Shown here: one piece after another, positions 21,141-30,824 of the stretch
Layout of the letters: each line of letters begins with the position of its first letter
Numbering within the stretch: the stretch's first letter is position 1
Source: Candidatus Omnitrophota bacterium
GTDB lineage: Bacteria > Omnitrophota > Gorgyraeia > M55B152
DNA: 34,620 nt
Assembly: GCA_018399975.1 (NCBI GenBank)
Contig: JAGYNU010000005.1
Location: forward strand, 1-34,620
Direction of reading: 5' to 3'
Notes under the pieces: model-generated
What the model saw: only the letters and a program-made list of their open reading frames with translations
Databases searched by the model: none
Told to the model about the DNA's origin: nothing
Position numbers and translations under genes: made by a program

Positions 21141-22274
21141 ATGTTTTCTCATAGTATAAAACTCTTTAAAATTTTTGGTATAGAAGTAGAAATTCATATA
21201 AGCTGGTTTATAATATTTTTGCTTATAGTTTGGACTTTGGCTACTGCTTATTTTCCTTATTATTATCATAATTTAAGTTCTGATACCTATTGGATTATGG
21301 GAGTAGCTGCTGCTATTTTACTTTTTGTTTCGGTTTTACTTCATGAATTGTCGCATTCTTTAGTAGCAAAAAAAAATGGATTATCTATAAAAAAGATAAC
21401 ATTGTTTATTTTCGGGGGAGTAGCTCATATGTCTAACGAACCTCCCGATGCTTCTACAGAATTTAAGATGGCAATAGCAGGCCCACTATGTAGTATTTTT
21501 TTAATGTTATTTTTTCTTTTATTGGGAGAATTTATTAAAAGTATGTATTTATGGATTCCTATTTATGCTGTAGTTAGATATTTATCTATTATAAACGGCA
21601 TGTTGGCAGGTTTTAATCTTATTCCTGGATTTCCTCTTGATGGAGGTAGAGTTCTAAGAGCTGTTATATGGAAATGGACAAAAAATTTGAAGAGGGCTAC
21701 ATGGATTGTTTCTAATATAGGGAAAGTGGTAGCTTTTTTATTGGTAGCTTTAGGACTCTTAAATATTTTGTTTGGTTATAATTTTATTGGAGGGATATGG
21801 TTAATATTTATTGGATTTTTTTTACATCAGGCAGCGACCACTGGGTATATGCAAGTTTCATTAAGACAAGCTTTAAGTGGTGTTTTAGCTAAGGATATTA
21901 TGAAAAAAGATGTAATTACTGTATATAAGCATATGAATTTGAATGAGTTGATAAACGAATATTTTTTAAGATATAAATATAAAAGTTTTCCTGTAATCGA
22001 GGATGATAAAGTTGTAGGTATGGTAGATTTGAATAGCATAAAAGAGATAAATAAAGATAAATGGATTAATGTTACAGTTAATGAAGTAATGAATAATAGT
22101 GTTGATAAAATAAGTGTAACTCCACATCAAGAAGCTGTATTAGTAATGAATAAACTTATGAGAAATGATATAGGTAAAGTGTTGGTAATAGACAGAGGGA
22201 AACATTTATTAGGTATTCTTACAAGAAAAGACATTATACAGCTTTTAAGTTTAAAAACTGATTTAGGCATTTAG
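21141..22274 (+). CDS. Site-2-protease-like M50 metalloprotease with C-terminal CBS pair
   Basis: LLHELSHSLVAKKNG, FGGVAHM, NLIPGFPLDGGRVLRA; CBS-like AKDIMKKDVITV and EVMNNSVDKISVTP. Confidence 0.9.
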   Translation: MFSHSIKLFKIFGIEVEIHISWFIIFLLIVWTLATAYFPYYYHNLSSDTYWIMGVAAAILLFVSVLLHELSHSLVAKKNGLSIKKITLFIFGGVAHMSNEPPDASTEFKMAIAGPLCSIFLMLFFLLLGEFIKSMYLWIPIYAVVRYLSIINGMLAGFNLIPGFPLDGGRVLRAVIWKWTKNLKRATWIVSNIGKVVAFLLVALGLLNILFGYNFIGGIWLIFIGFFLHQAATTGYMQVSLRQALSGVLAKDIMKKDVITVYKHMNLNELINEYFLRYKYKSFPVIEDDKVVGMVDLNSIKEINKDKWINVTVNEVMNNSVDKISVTPHQEAVLVMNKLMRNDIGKVLVIDRGKHLLGILTRKDIIQLLSLKTDLGI

Positions 22275-22277
22275 AAA

Positions 22278-22649
22278 ATGATTAGAATCAAACATATAAA
22301 GCGTATAGTTTTGGAAGCAGTTATATATATATCTATTATTTCTATAATTATGGCTTTATTTGCATTTTTATATTCTCAATTTTGTGAAACTGCAAAATAT
22401 ATTATTGTGCAAGCGGATTTAAGAAATTTAAATATAGCTTTAGAAGTATATAAATATAAAACAGGAAAATATCCATATAGCCTTAGGCAATTAATTGTTT
22501 ATTTTAGTGCTAAAGATGATGAAAATAATTTAGGATTAATTTTCCCGCGGATAGATAAAAAAGGTTATCCGTTAGATCCGTTTAATAATAGATATATCTA
22601 TGATAAAGAGAGCTTTACGATTACACTCTCTAAATCATGTGTTCATTAA
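22278..22649 (+). CDS. Type II secretion G-like pseudopilin-family protein
   Basis: N-terminal TM helix followed by ADLRNLNIALEVYKYKTGKYPYSLRQL...DPFNNRYIYD, resembling GspG/PulG-type minor proteins. Confidence 0.55.
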   Translation: MIRIKHIKRIVLEAVIYISIISIIMALFAFLYSQFCETAKYIIVQADLRNLNIALEVYKYKTGKYPYSLRQLIVYFSAKDDENNLGLIFPRIDKKGYPLDPFNNRYIYDKESFTITLSKSCVH

Positions 22650-22670
22650 ACATTAAAAGGAGGTGAGAGA

Positions 22671-23144
22671 ATGTCAAAAATTTTAATTGGTTACTTTTCA
22701 CGATTAGGTAGCACTGAAAAAATGGCAAAGATTATTCAAGATTCTATAAAAGAAGAGAAAGTTGAAGTAGTTTGTAAAAAAATATCAGATATTGAAGCAG
22801 AAGAGTTTCTCGGATTTGATGGTATTATATTGGGGACTCCTACATATTATGGGTCCATGGCTTGGCAGATTAAAAGAATATTAGATGAAAGTGTTAAATA
22901 TCATGGGGAGTTGGTAGGTAAAGTTGGTGCTGCTTTTTCATCTGCTACCGATATAGGAGGGGGAAACGAAACAGCTATATTAGATATTTTACACTTTTTT
23001 TTAATTCATGGGATGATAATCAAAGGTTATCCTAATGGGGATCATTATGGGCCTGTTAGTATTTCAGAACCCGATGATAGAGTTATTCAGCAGTGTAGAG
23101 AATTAGGCAAGGATATAACTGCTTTAATAAAGAGGTTAGGTTAA
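22671..23144 (+). CDS. Flavodoxin / NAD(P)H-quinone reductase-like flavoprotein
   Basis: ILIGYFSRLGSTEKMAKII, DGIILGTPTYYGSMAWQIKRILDE, VGAAFSSATDIGGGNETAI; AGGAGGTG ribosome-binding site. Confidence 0.8.
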   Translation: MSKILIGYFSRLGSTEKMAKIIQDSIKEEKVEVVCKKISDIEAEEFLGFDGIILGTPTYYGSMAWQIKRILDESVKYHGELVGKVGAAFSSATDIGGGNETAILDILHFFLIHGMIIKGYPNGDHYGPVSISEPDDRVIQQCRELGKDITALIKRLG

Positions 23145-23152
23145 GTTAAGGT

Positions 23153-25033
23153 ATGAATTCAGAAAAACATGAAGCTGATGTTATTGTTGTAGGAGGCGGG
23201 CATGCGGGTATAGAAGCTGCGTTATCATGCGCTCGGTTAGGTTTAGAAGTTTTTTTGTTTACGATAAATTTGGATACTATTGGCTATATGCCTTGTAATC
23301 CAGCTGTCGGTGGATTAGCTAAAGGGCAATTAGTAAAAGAGTTAGATGCTCTTGGTGGAGAAATGGGAAAAGCAGTTGACGCAACTGGTATTCAGTTTAA
23401 AACTTTGAATACTAGCAGAGGGGTGGCTGTTCAATCTTCAAGAGCACAAGTTGATAAGAAAAAATATAATTTATATATGAAGCATATTGTAGAAAAGCAG
23501 GATAAATTATGTGTAAAACAAGCTAAAGTGGTAGACATTTTGGTTGAGGGTAATAAAGCTATTGGAGTTAAAACAAAAGAACAGGGCGAATTCTTAAGTA
23601 AGATGGTTATAATAACTCCCGGAACTTTTTTGAATGGGCTAATACACATTGGACTAAATAATTTTCCTGGTGGAAGAATAGGAGAAGAAGCATCAAATGA
23701 ACTTTCGGATAGATTAAGAAAATTAGGTTTTGAATTGGGTAGATTTAAAACTGGAACTTGTGCAAGATTGGATGCTAATACCATTAATTTTGATATATTA
23801 AAAAAACAGAAGGGTGACCAGAAAATTAATCCATTTTCTTTGTCCACTTCAGAGCTAAATAGAAAACAAATTTTTTGTTATATTACTTATACTAATCCTG
23901 AAACCCATCAAATAATAATGGATAATTTAGATAAATCTCCTTTATATACTGGAGTTATTATAGGAAAAGGGGTGAGATATTGTCCTTCTATTGAGGATAA
24001 AGTAGTTAAGTTTCCTGACAGAGAAAGGCATCATGTTTTTTTGGAACCTGAAGGTGAAGATACTATTGAGATTTATCCTAATGGTATATCTACTAGTTTA
24101 CCCATAGATGTGCAGGAGAAGATGATTTCTACTATAAGGGGTTTGGAAAATGCTCGTATTATGAGGCCGGGATATGGAATTGAACACGATTTTGTACAAC
24201 CTACTCAGTTAAATGCTACGTTAGAAACAAAGTTGATTAAAAATATGTTTTTTGCAGGACAAATAAATGGGACTACTGGATATGAAGAAGCGGCTGTGCA
24301 GGGTTTTGTAGCTGGGATAAATGCTTGCCATAAAATATTTAATAAACAGCCATTTATTATGAATAGGACGCAGAGTTATATCGGGGTTTTAATCGATGAT
24401 TTAATTACAAAGGGAGTAGATGAACCTTATAGAATGTTTACTTCACGTGCAGAATACCGGCTTTTACTAAGAGAAGATAATGTAGATTTGAGGTTGAGGA
24501 AATTAGGATATGATATAGGTTTAGTATCTAAAGAGGAGATCTATAAGTTAGAGGAAAAAATAAAAAAAATAAAAGAATTGAAAGCAAGATTAAGAAAAAC
24601 TATAGTTATTCCTAATAAAGTAAATAAAAAGTTAAAGGAATTAAATATTGGGATTCTCAAGAAAAATGTTACTGCTGAGAAATTGTTAAAACGTCCTGAT
24701 ATTAATTATAAAGATTTGTTAGAAATTTTAGGTAGTAATATTGAAAATTTTTCGGATAGTGTAACTAAACAGGTTGAGATTCAAGTAAAGTATCAAGGTT
24801 ATATAAATAGACAAGAGAAAGAGATTGAGAAATTTTATAAATTTGAGAGGATTAAAATTCCTAAAAGTTTAGATTATAGTAAAATTTCAGGTATTTCACG
24901 AGAGATAGTCGAAAAGTTAGATAAAATTAAACCTAAATCTTTAGGGCAAGCTTTAAGAATTACTGGAATTACTCCAGCATCAATATCAATATTAAGTGCA
25001 GTGATTAATAAAAGATATCAGAAACAAAAATAA
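23153..25033 (+). CDS. mnmG: tRNA uridine 5-carboxymethylaminomethyl modification enzyme
   Basis: VIVVGGGHAGIEAALSCARLG, CNPAVGGLAKGQLVKELDALGGEMGKA, RGVAVQSSRAQVDK, MRPGYGIEHDF, GQINGTTGYEEAAVQG, MFTSRAEYRLLLREDN. Confidence 0.97.
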   Translation: MNSEKHEADVIVVGGGHAGIEAALSCARLGLEVFLFTINLDTIGYMPCNPAVGGLAKGQLVKELDALGGEMGKAVDATGIQFKTLNTSRGVAVQSSRAQVDKKKYNLYMKHIVEKQDKLCVKQAKVVDILVEGNKAIGVKTKEQGEFLSKMVIITPGTFLNGLIHIGLNNFPGGRIGEEASNELSDRLRKLGFELGRFKTGTCARLDANTINFDILKKQKGDQKINPFSLSTSELNRKQIFCYITYTNPETHQIIMDNLDKSPLYTGVIIGKGVRYCPSIEDKVVKFPDRERHHVFLEPEGEDTIEIYPNGISTSLPIDVQEKMISTIRGLENARIMRPGYGIEHDFVQPTQLNATLETKLIKNMFFAGQINGTTGYEEAAVQGFVAGINACHKIFNKQPFIMNRTQSYIGVLIDDLITKGVDEPYRMFTSRAEYRLLLREDNVDLRLRKLGYDIGLVSKEEIYKLEEKIKKIKELKARLRKTIVIPNKVNKKLKELNIGILKKNVTAEKLLKRPDINYKDLLEILGSNIENFSDSVTKQVEIQVKYQGYINRQEKEIEKFYKFERIKIPKSLDYSKISGISREIVEKLDKIKPKSLGQALRITGITPASISILSAVINKRYQKQK

Positions 25034-25060
25034 ATGGAATAAAACATATTTTAGATTTTT

Positions 25061-25252
25061 TTAGATATGCGAGAAGTGTTTCCAATTTAAGCCTTTTTCT
25101 ATTTGGGGAAGCCCATTTTTTAGAGGGACTCTAGCTCTTCTTATTTCATTATTTATATCGATAATAAATATATAAGTCATTTGTTGCCCACGATGGTTAT
25201 GTTTAAATAATTCTGCCAGTATTTTAAGTTTATTAGTATTTTTATTTTTCAT
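25061..25252 (-). CDS. Hypothetical protein, 63 aa
   Basis: Start directly follows the stop of the upstream minus-strand ORF, suggesting coupling; no family recognised. Confidence 0.5.
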   Translation of the reverse strand: MKNKNTNKLKILAELFKHNHRGQQMTYIFIIDINNEIRRARVPLKNGLPQIEKGLNWKHFSHI

Positions 25253-25253
25253 T

Positions 25254-25592
25254 TTAAACCTTTTTGTTCTTTGCTAAATTTACAATTTCGAGTTCATATG
25301 TATGTTCATAATCTATCGGAATAATTTGAGCATTAAATTTTATTAATATTTTTCCTTTTATTTTCCAATTAAATTTTTTGGTATTTTTACAAGTGTCAAT
25401 ATCTTTTAATATATGTATTTCAGGTTTTTTTATAGAAATATTTCTTATGGACCTTAAAGGGTTGTTTATAAAATATTTTGTTTCTCGGTTACTTTCTATC
25501 AGTATATTGTTTTTTCTTAGTATTTCCGTAGCAGATATATTTTTTATTCTTTTGTTTTTTGAAGTTAAATTTTTGAAAATTATTTCTTTCAT
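25254..25592 (-). CDS. Hypothetical protein, 112 aa
   Basis: Good AAGGAGA ribosome-binding site on minus strand; no family recognised. Confidence 0.55.
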   Translation of the reverse strand: MKEIIFKNLTSKNKRIKNISATEILRKNNILIESNRETKYFINNPLRSIRNISIKKPEIHILKDIDTCKNTKKFNWKIKGKILIKFNAQIIPIDYEHTYELEIVNLAKNKKV

Positions 25593-25850
25593 TTTTTCTC
25601 CTTTTTTATATTTATGGTTTAAGTAATAAGCAAAAAATATGCCAATTTAATATTTAATTTAATTTTTTATTTTAAGTATCTAATAATAAATAACTTATGT
25701 AATTTGTATGTATTGTTGTGTATCTATTTTAGATATAAAAAGATGATTGATAATAGCCTAATTTGTAAATATTTATTTTATTTTATTTTATTTTTTTACA
25801 CCCTAATTATTTTTTTTTATCAGTAGGCTGTTTCTATTTTTTAAAAACCC

Positions 25851-25880
25851 TTGAAAGTATTAGTACATAGATGATATAAT
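25851..25880 (+). promoter_or_regulatory. Sigma70-type promoter for the DUF167-bioY-trxB group
   Basis: TTGAAA (25851-25856), 18-bp spacer, TATAAT (25875-25880). Confidence 0.55.
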
Positions 25881-25922
25881 TCATGCACTGCCAGATTATT
25901 TTTTTTGAAAGGATAGTCTTAT

Positions 25923-26150
25923 ATGAATATTGAAGTGAAGGTTATTACTAATGCTGTCAAACAAAGAGTTATAAAAGAGTATAGTGGATTGAAAGTTTAT
26001 GTTAATTCTTCGCCTACTAAAGGGAAAGCTAATAAGGAATTAAGAGAGGTTTTATCCAATTATTATAATTTACCTAAATCTAATATAAACATAGTGAAAG
26101 GTATAAAGAGTAGAAAAAAAATAGTGCAAATAAAACAGGAGTTTAAATGA
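25923..26150 (+). CDS. DUF167 / YggU family protein
   Basis: IEVKVITNAVKQRVI...LKVYVNSSPTKGKANKELREVLSNYYNLPKSNINIVKGIKSRKKIV. Confidence 0.85.
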   Translation: MNIEVKVITNAVKQRVIKEYSGLKVYVNSSPTKGKANKELREVLSNYYNLPKSNINIVKGIKSRKKIVQIKQEFK

Positions 26151-26713
26151 TGAAAAAGGAGTTAATAATTGATAATTTAAATAGGATTATAAATAAAAAG
26201 CTTATTGTAAATCCTTTGTTGCTCAGTATATTAGGCATAATGACATTTAGTATTTTAACTGCACTTGGTGCTTTTATTCATATACCATTGCCTTTTACTC
26301 CTGTTCCAATTACGTTACAAACATTCTTTGTTTTGCTTTCGGGTTTAATTTTGGGACAAAGAGATGCTGCTTTTAGTCAGATTGCTTATTTTTTGTTAGG
26401 GGGATTAGGGGTTCCTATTTTTGCTGTTGCAGGTATTGGTTTAATGTCTGTAACCACAGGTTATTTAATTGGTTTTATTTTTGCTGCATGGATAGTGGGT
26501 AAATTAACTATAGAAAATAAGTCTTTATTATGGTTGACCTTTGTTTTAATTATAGCAAGTGCATTAATATTGGTTTTTGGTAGCGTTTGGCTAATTGTTT
26601 TTTTAGATATAAGTTTATCACAATCATTATTTTTAGGAATGTTTCCTTTTATTATAGGTGATGTAGTTAAAATATTTTTAGTATTATTAGTATATAAAAA
26701 TTTGTTTAATTAA
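26147..26713 (+). CDS. bioY: Biotin transporter BioY (ECF S-component)
   Basis: HIPLPFTPVPITLQTFFVLLSGLILGQRDAAFSQIAYFLLGGLGVPIFA, TTGYLIGFIFAAWIVGKL. Confidence 0.92.
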   Translation: MMKKELIIDNLNRIINKKLIVNPLLLSILGIMTFSILTALGAFIHIPLPFTPVPITLQTFFVLLSGLILGQRDAAFSQIAYFLLGGLGVPIFAVAGIGLMSVTTGYLIGFIFAAWIVGKLTIENKSLLWLTFVLIIASALILVFGSVWLIVFLDISLSQSLFLGMFPFIIGDVVKIFLVLLVYKNLFN

Positions 26714-26719
26714 AACATT

Positions 26720-27673
26720 ATGAATAAGAAAATTTACGATTTGGTAATCATTGGAGCTGGGCCTGCTGGGTTGACTGCTGCTATTTTTGCAGCCCGATAT
26801 GGTTTAAATATAGCAGTATTTGAAAAATTAGTTCCGGGAGGACAAATTACTGTAACTGACACTATAGAAAATTATCCAGGGATTAATGATAAGATTTCTG
26901 GATATGAATTAGCTAATAGATTTAAAAAACACGCTGAGAGATATGATATAGATTTTGAAAATGAAGAGGTTATAAAATTGTCAAAGGAAAAATCAAAGTT
27001 TTTAATACAATTAAGAGAATATAATATTGAAAGTTATTCTGTGATAATGGCTACGGGTTCTCAACCTAGAAAGTTGTCTATTCCAGGGGAAGAGGAATTT
27101 ATCGGTAGAGGAGTGAGTTTTTGCGCGACTTGTGATGGTCCTTTTTATAAAGATAAAAATGTTGCAGTAATAGGTGGAGGCAACACTGCTGTTGAAGAAG
27201 CTTTATATTTGTCTGAAATAGCAAATTCAGTTAAGTTAGTGCATAAGCGTGACAAACTAAGAGCAGTAGAGGTTTATCGAAAAAGGATTGAGAAAAAGGG
27301 GAATGTAGATTTAATACTTGAATCTGTGCCTATTGAAATTATAGGAGAAGATAAAGTTAAAAGTTTAAAGATTAAATCATTGCCTAAAAACAAAAAGTTT
27401 GATGTAAAATGTGATGGTATATTTGTTTTTATTGGATATCTTCCTAATAAAAAGCTTGTTGAAGATATTGTTGACCTTGATGATAAAGGACATGTTATAA
27501 GTGATGATAATATGAGTTCTTCTTGCGAAGGTTTGTTTGTTGCTGGCGATTTAAGAAGAAAGAGACTAAGGCAAGTAATTACAGCTTGTTCTGATGGAGC
27601 TATCGCTAGTGATTCAGCTTATCGATATGTAAGTGAATTAAAAGGTGAAGCATATTCAGGTTGGGCAGAGTAA
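26720..27673 (+). CDS. trxB: Thioredoxin-disulfide reductase
   Basis: DLVIIGAGPAGLTAAIFAARYG, PGGQITVTDTIENYPG, FCATCDGPFYKDKNVAVIGGGNTAVEEALYL redox CxxC, GLFVAGDLRRKRLRQVITACSDGAIAS. Confidence 0.95.
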   Translation: MNKKIYDLVIIGAGPAGLTAAIFAARYGLNIAVFEKLVPGGQITVTDTIENYPGINDKISGYELANRFKKHAERYDIDFENEEVIKLSKEKSKFLIQLREYNIESYSVIMATGSQPRKLSIPGEEEFIGRGVSFCATCDGPFYKDKNVAVIGGGNTAVEEALYLSEIANSVKLVHKRDKLRAVEVYRKRIEKKGNVDLILESVPIEIIGEDKVKSLKIKSLPKNKKFDVKCDGIFVFIGYLPNKKLVEDIVDLDDKGHVISDDNMSSSCEGLFVAGDLRRKRLRQVITACSDGAIASDSAYRYVSELKGEAYSGWAE

Positions 27674-27707
27674 AAATTTATTTTTAAAATTTAACAATTT
27701 TCAAATA

Positions 27708-28139
27708 ATGGCTGTTAGTACTATAAGAGAATTTTCTGCGGGGGGAGTAGTTTTAAATTTACTTAAAAAAAATGCAGATATTATATTAATAAATAGAAGA
27801 AACAGTAATATTTGGTGTTTACCAAAAGGTAAGATAGAAGAGGGCGAAAAAAAAGAGCAGACAGCTTTACGAGAAGTACGGGAAGAAACAGGCGTTTTTG
27901 CTAAAATAATAAAAAGAATTGATAAAATAAACTATCGGTTTTATAAAGATAGAAATGTTAAGTGTTTTAAAACAGTTTATTTTTATATGATGAAATATAA
28001 AAGTGGGGATATTAATGCTAATAGTTTTGAAGTAGATAATGTTAATTGGTTTAATATAGATAAGGCATTGTTGAAAATGAATTATAAAAGTGAAAAGGAA
28101 ATCGTTAAAAAAGTAAAAATAATGTTAAATAATAATTGA
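27708..28139 (+). CDS. NUDIX hydrolase
   Basis: AGGVVLN..., NUDIX box GKIEEGEKKEQTALREVREETGVFAKI; ATG at 27708 preferred over upstream start overlapping trxB. Confidence 0.88.
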   Translation: MAVSTIREFSAGGVVLNLLKKNADIILINRRNSNIWCLPKGKIEEGEKKEQTALREVREETGVFAKIIKRIDKINYRFYKDRNVKCFKTVYFYMMKYKSGDINANSFEVDNVNWFNIDKALLKMNYKSEKEIVKKVKIMLNNN

Positions 28140-28143
28140 ATTA

Positions 28144-28521
28144 TTAAAATGAAGTTAGTTTAAAATATTTTTTAATTAAATTTTTGAATTCAACGTTTTC
28201 TTTTATATTATTAAAATCAGAATCTTGCAACATATACTCTACATCATCATATCCAAGTTTTATTGCTTTATTTAAATAATTTAAAGCTTCTTTTGAATTA
28301 TTGAGCAACGAGTAATTACATGCAATATTATAAAATACTATTGGGTCTTTTGGCTTAAGTTCTGCTAAACGTTTATCAATTTCAAGCCCCTTTTTATATT
28401 GTCCTGTTTTTGTATATGCATTGGCAAGTGGAATTAAAGCTTCTGTATAGTTTGGTTTTTCCTGTATGATTTTTTTAAAAAAATCTATCTCGAATTTGTA
28501 ATTATTATTTTCTTCTTCCAT
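28144..28521 (-). CDS. TPR-repeat protein
   Basis: PNYTEALIPLANAYTKTGQYKKGLEIDKRLAELKPKDPIVFYNIACNYSLLNNSKEALNYLNKAI. Confidence 0.75.
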   Translation of the reverse strand: MEEENNNYKFEIDFFKKIIQEKPNYTEALIPLANAYTKTGQYKKGLEIDKRLAELKPKDPIVFYNIACNYSLLNNSKEALNYLNKAIKLGYDDVEYMLQDSDFNNIKENVEFKNLIKKYFKLTSF

Positions 28522-28645
28522 TATATTTTAATATTGTATTTTGATGTTGACTTTTATTGTAGTTTAAGTTATCATATTAACAGTTTGATGTCAACTTAGT
28601 TTTAATATGTATTTTTTTAATTTTCAAGTAAGGAGGTGTAGGTGC

Positions 28646-28975
28646 ATGGGAAAGTTTATAGCAGTTATAGGTGGATTAATAGCTATTATTTTAGGCGTTA
28701 TAGGCATAGTAGTATGGTGGCCTGAATTTGTTTTAGTTCTTAAAGGGATTGTTCCTGCATTTTTAGTATTAGTAGGTTTAATTGCTTTAATTGCTGGAAT
28801 AGGAGAAATAAAAGATACTATGGCCAGGAAAAAAGAAGAAAAAAAAGAAGAAGTTACAGAGACAGAATCTCCTGAAGCAGAAAAGAATAAAGAACAGGAT
28901 GAAAGTAGCGAAGCAAGTGAAAGTTCTGAAGAAACTTCAGAAGAGTCAGAAGAAACCGAAGAATCTGAAGAATAA
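28646..28975 (+). CDS. Small two-helix membrane protein with acidic low-complexity tail
   Basis: AGGAGGTG ribosome-binding site at 28631-28638 then ATG at 28646; two hydrophobic helices followed by a Glu/Ser-rich tail. Confidence 0.7.
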   Translation: MGKFIAVIGGLIAIILGVIGIVVWWPEFVLVLKGIVPAFLVLVGLIALIAGIGEIKDTMARKKEEKKEEVTETESPEAEKNKEQDESSEASESSEETSEESEETEESEE

Positions 28976-29005
28976 ATAATATTGTATAAATTTGTGTATA
29001 AGAAG

Positions 29006-29040
29006 GAGGTGGTTGGACAATAACAATCACCTCTTTTTTT
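29006..29040 (+). terminator. Rho-independent terminator
   Basis: GAGGTGGTTG / CAATCACCTC stem (one G-U pair), 8-nt loop, T-run. Confidence 0.75.
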
Positions 29041-29068
29041 TATAGGTTTTAAGATTAATAGTAAGAAA

Positions 29069-30523
29069 ATGGAAATAAAAAATATAAAAAATAAATTACG
29101 TGATTTATATAATCAAGCTTGTAAAGAAGATGTATCTATATATATAGTTGGCGGTTTTATTAGAGATTTAATGATGGGGTATGATTTAAGTAAAAAAATA
29201 GATATAGATTTTACATTAAATACAAATATAGCTTCGTTTACCAAAAAAGTATCTGATAAATTTAAAGCTGATTATATTATCTTAAACAGAGATTTCAATA
29301 CGATTAGGATTATTATAAGAGATTTTGATTTTGATTATCAGATGGATTTTACAGAATTTAAAGGTAAAACAATCCAAGAAGATTTATATAAACGTGATTT
29401 TACAGTTAATGCAGTAGCAATAGAATTAGGCAAATTTTTAAATGCTAAGTCAAAAAAAGATTTAAGAAAATATTTGATATATCCAACTAATACCTTAAAA
29501 CATTTTTGTAACAAAAAGATAGTTTCTGTTAATTCAAATTCCTTAATTGATGATTCTTTAAGGATGCTTAGAGCTTTTAGTATAGGAGCACATCTAACTT
29601 TTGAAATAGAAAAAAATACTTTAAGAGAAATTAATGAAAATAAAATGGCTATACATAAAATTTCTTTTGAAAGGATAAGAGATGAAATCTTTAGATTGTT
29701 ATCAACAGATAATTCTTATAAATATATTTTGAAGATGGCCGAAACTGGTTTATTCGATGAAATTTTCCCTGAATTAAAAAATGGGAAAAATATTGAACAA
29801 GGGCCTTATCATAAATTTGATGTTTATTATCATAGTTTGGAGTGTATCAAACAATTTGAAAGTATTTTAGGTAAAATTTATCAAGATGATTATTTAAGGG
29901 TAAGATTAAAAAAAATTTTAGAGGATTATATATCTGGGTATAGGTCCCAAAAAGCTTTATTAAAATTAGCTTTACTTTATCATGACGTTGGAAAACCCAA
30001 TGTTAGATTTATAGAAGATGGTAAAATTAAGTTTTGGGGGCATGAAAAAGTTAGTCAAGATATAACCGAAGAAATGGCTAAAAGATATAGATTATCAAAT
30101 GCTGAAATGAAGAGTTTAAAAAATATGGTTTATAACCACATGCGTCCAGGGCATTTAGTAGAACAAAAAGAATCAACAAAAAAAGCACGTTATAGATTTT
30201 TCAAAGATGCAGGGCTTAATACTCCCTTAGTAATCTTGCTTTCTATTGCAGATAAATATGCAACTGCAGGAGAACTTATAACCAAACAGTCTATGAGGGA
30301 TCATGAAAAGTTCTTGATCAAATTACTTAAAGAATATTTTCATATTCAAGAAAGAATTGAACCTGAAAAATTAATAGATGGTAATGACATAATGAAGATT
30401 TTAGATATTAAGCCTTCTCCTATGGTTGGCAAAATAATTGAGGAAGTAGAACTTTTGCAAATGCAAAATAAAATAAAAAATAAAAAGCAAGCTATTGCTT
30501 TTATAGAAAAGTATAAAATATAA
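29069..30523 (+). CDS. Class II tRNA nucleotidyltransferase with HD domain, flexible loop absent (CC-adding candidate)
   Basis: IVGGFIRDLMMG, KIDIDFTLN, FTEFKGKTIQEDLYKRDFTVNAVA, DDSLRMLRAFSI, HD domain LLYHDVGKPNVRF...WGHEKVSQD. Confidence 0.85.
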   Translation: MEIKNIKNKLRDLYNQACKEDVSIYIVGGFIRDLMMGYDLSKKIDIDFTLNTNIASFTKKVSDKFKADYIILNRDFNTIRIIIRDFDFDYQMDFTEFKGKTIQEDLYKRDFTVNAVAIELGKFLNAKSKKDLRKYLIYPTNTLKHFCNKKIVSVNSNSLIDDSLRMLRAFSIGAHLTFEIEKNTLREINENKMAIHKISFERIRDEIFRLLSTDNSYKYILKMAETGLFDEIFPELKNGKNIEQGPYHKFDVYYHSLECIKQFESILGKIYQDDYLRVRLKKILEDYISGYRSQKALLKLALLYHDVGKPNVRFIEDGKIKFWGHEKVSQDITEEMAKRYRLSNAEMKSLKNMVYNHMRPGHLVEQKESTKKARYRFFKDAGLNTPLVILLSIADKYATAGELITKQSMRDHEKFLIKLLKEYFHIQERIEPEKLIDGNDIMKILDIKPSPMVGKIIEEVELLQMQNKIKNKKQAIAFIEKYKI

Positions 30524-30552
30524 TTGACATTTTTTTTTGTTTTTGTTAAAAT
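30524..30552 (+). promoter_or_regulatory. Sigma70-type promoter for tRNA-Phe
   Basis: TTGACA (30524-30529), 17-bp spacer, TAAAAT (30547-30552), right after the upstream gene's stop codon. Confidence 0.7.
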
Positions 30553-30629
30553 CTTTCAGCAAGGTGAATTTGAGATTTCCGGTTGGGTATTTTTTTATCT
30601 GTAATCTTATATTTATCATCTGCCTTATT

Positions 30630-30702
30630 GGCGAGGTAGCTCAGGCGGTAGAGCGCTTGACTGAAAATCAGGGCGTCGGCGGTTCGATTCCGTCCCTCGC
30701 CA
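30630..30702 (+). tRNA. tRNA-Phe (anticodon GAA), CCA not encoded
   Basis: Acceptor GGCGAGG/CCTCGCC, D-arm GCTC...GAGC, anticodon loop CTGAAAA, T-loop TTCGATT; 3' discriminator A followed by TTC rather than CCA. Confidence 0.96.
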
Positions 30703-30766
30703 TTCTCTTCTTAATTTTTTTACTCTATTCTTTTTATTACACTTATTAAAAAAGTTTAAAATCTAT

Positions 30767-30795
30767 TTGACTTTCGTAATTTTATATAGTATACT
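30767..30795 (+). promoter_or_regulatory. Sigma70-type promoter for micropeptide 1
   Basis: TTGACT (30767-30772), 17-bp spacer, TATACT (30790-30795). Confidence 0.65.
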
Positions 30796-30824
30796 TATTG
30801 TGAATCACAAACAGGAGAAAAAAA

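Noticed and set aside
25634-25850. Riboswitch upstream of DUF167-bioY
   Set aside because: AT-rich spacer with no recognisable conserved riboswitch core or BirA-type dyad; only a sigma70-like promoter could be supported.
30537-30749. Plus-strand 70-aa ORF in the track
   Set aside because: It reads through the tRNA-Phe gene (30630-30702); the translation GEVAQAVERLTENQGVGGSIPSLA is a typical tRNA read-through artefact.
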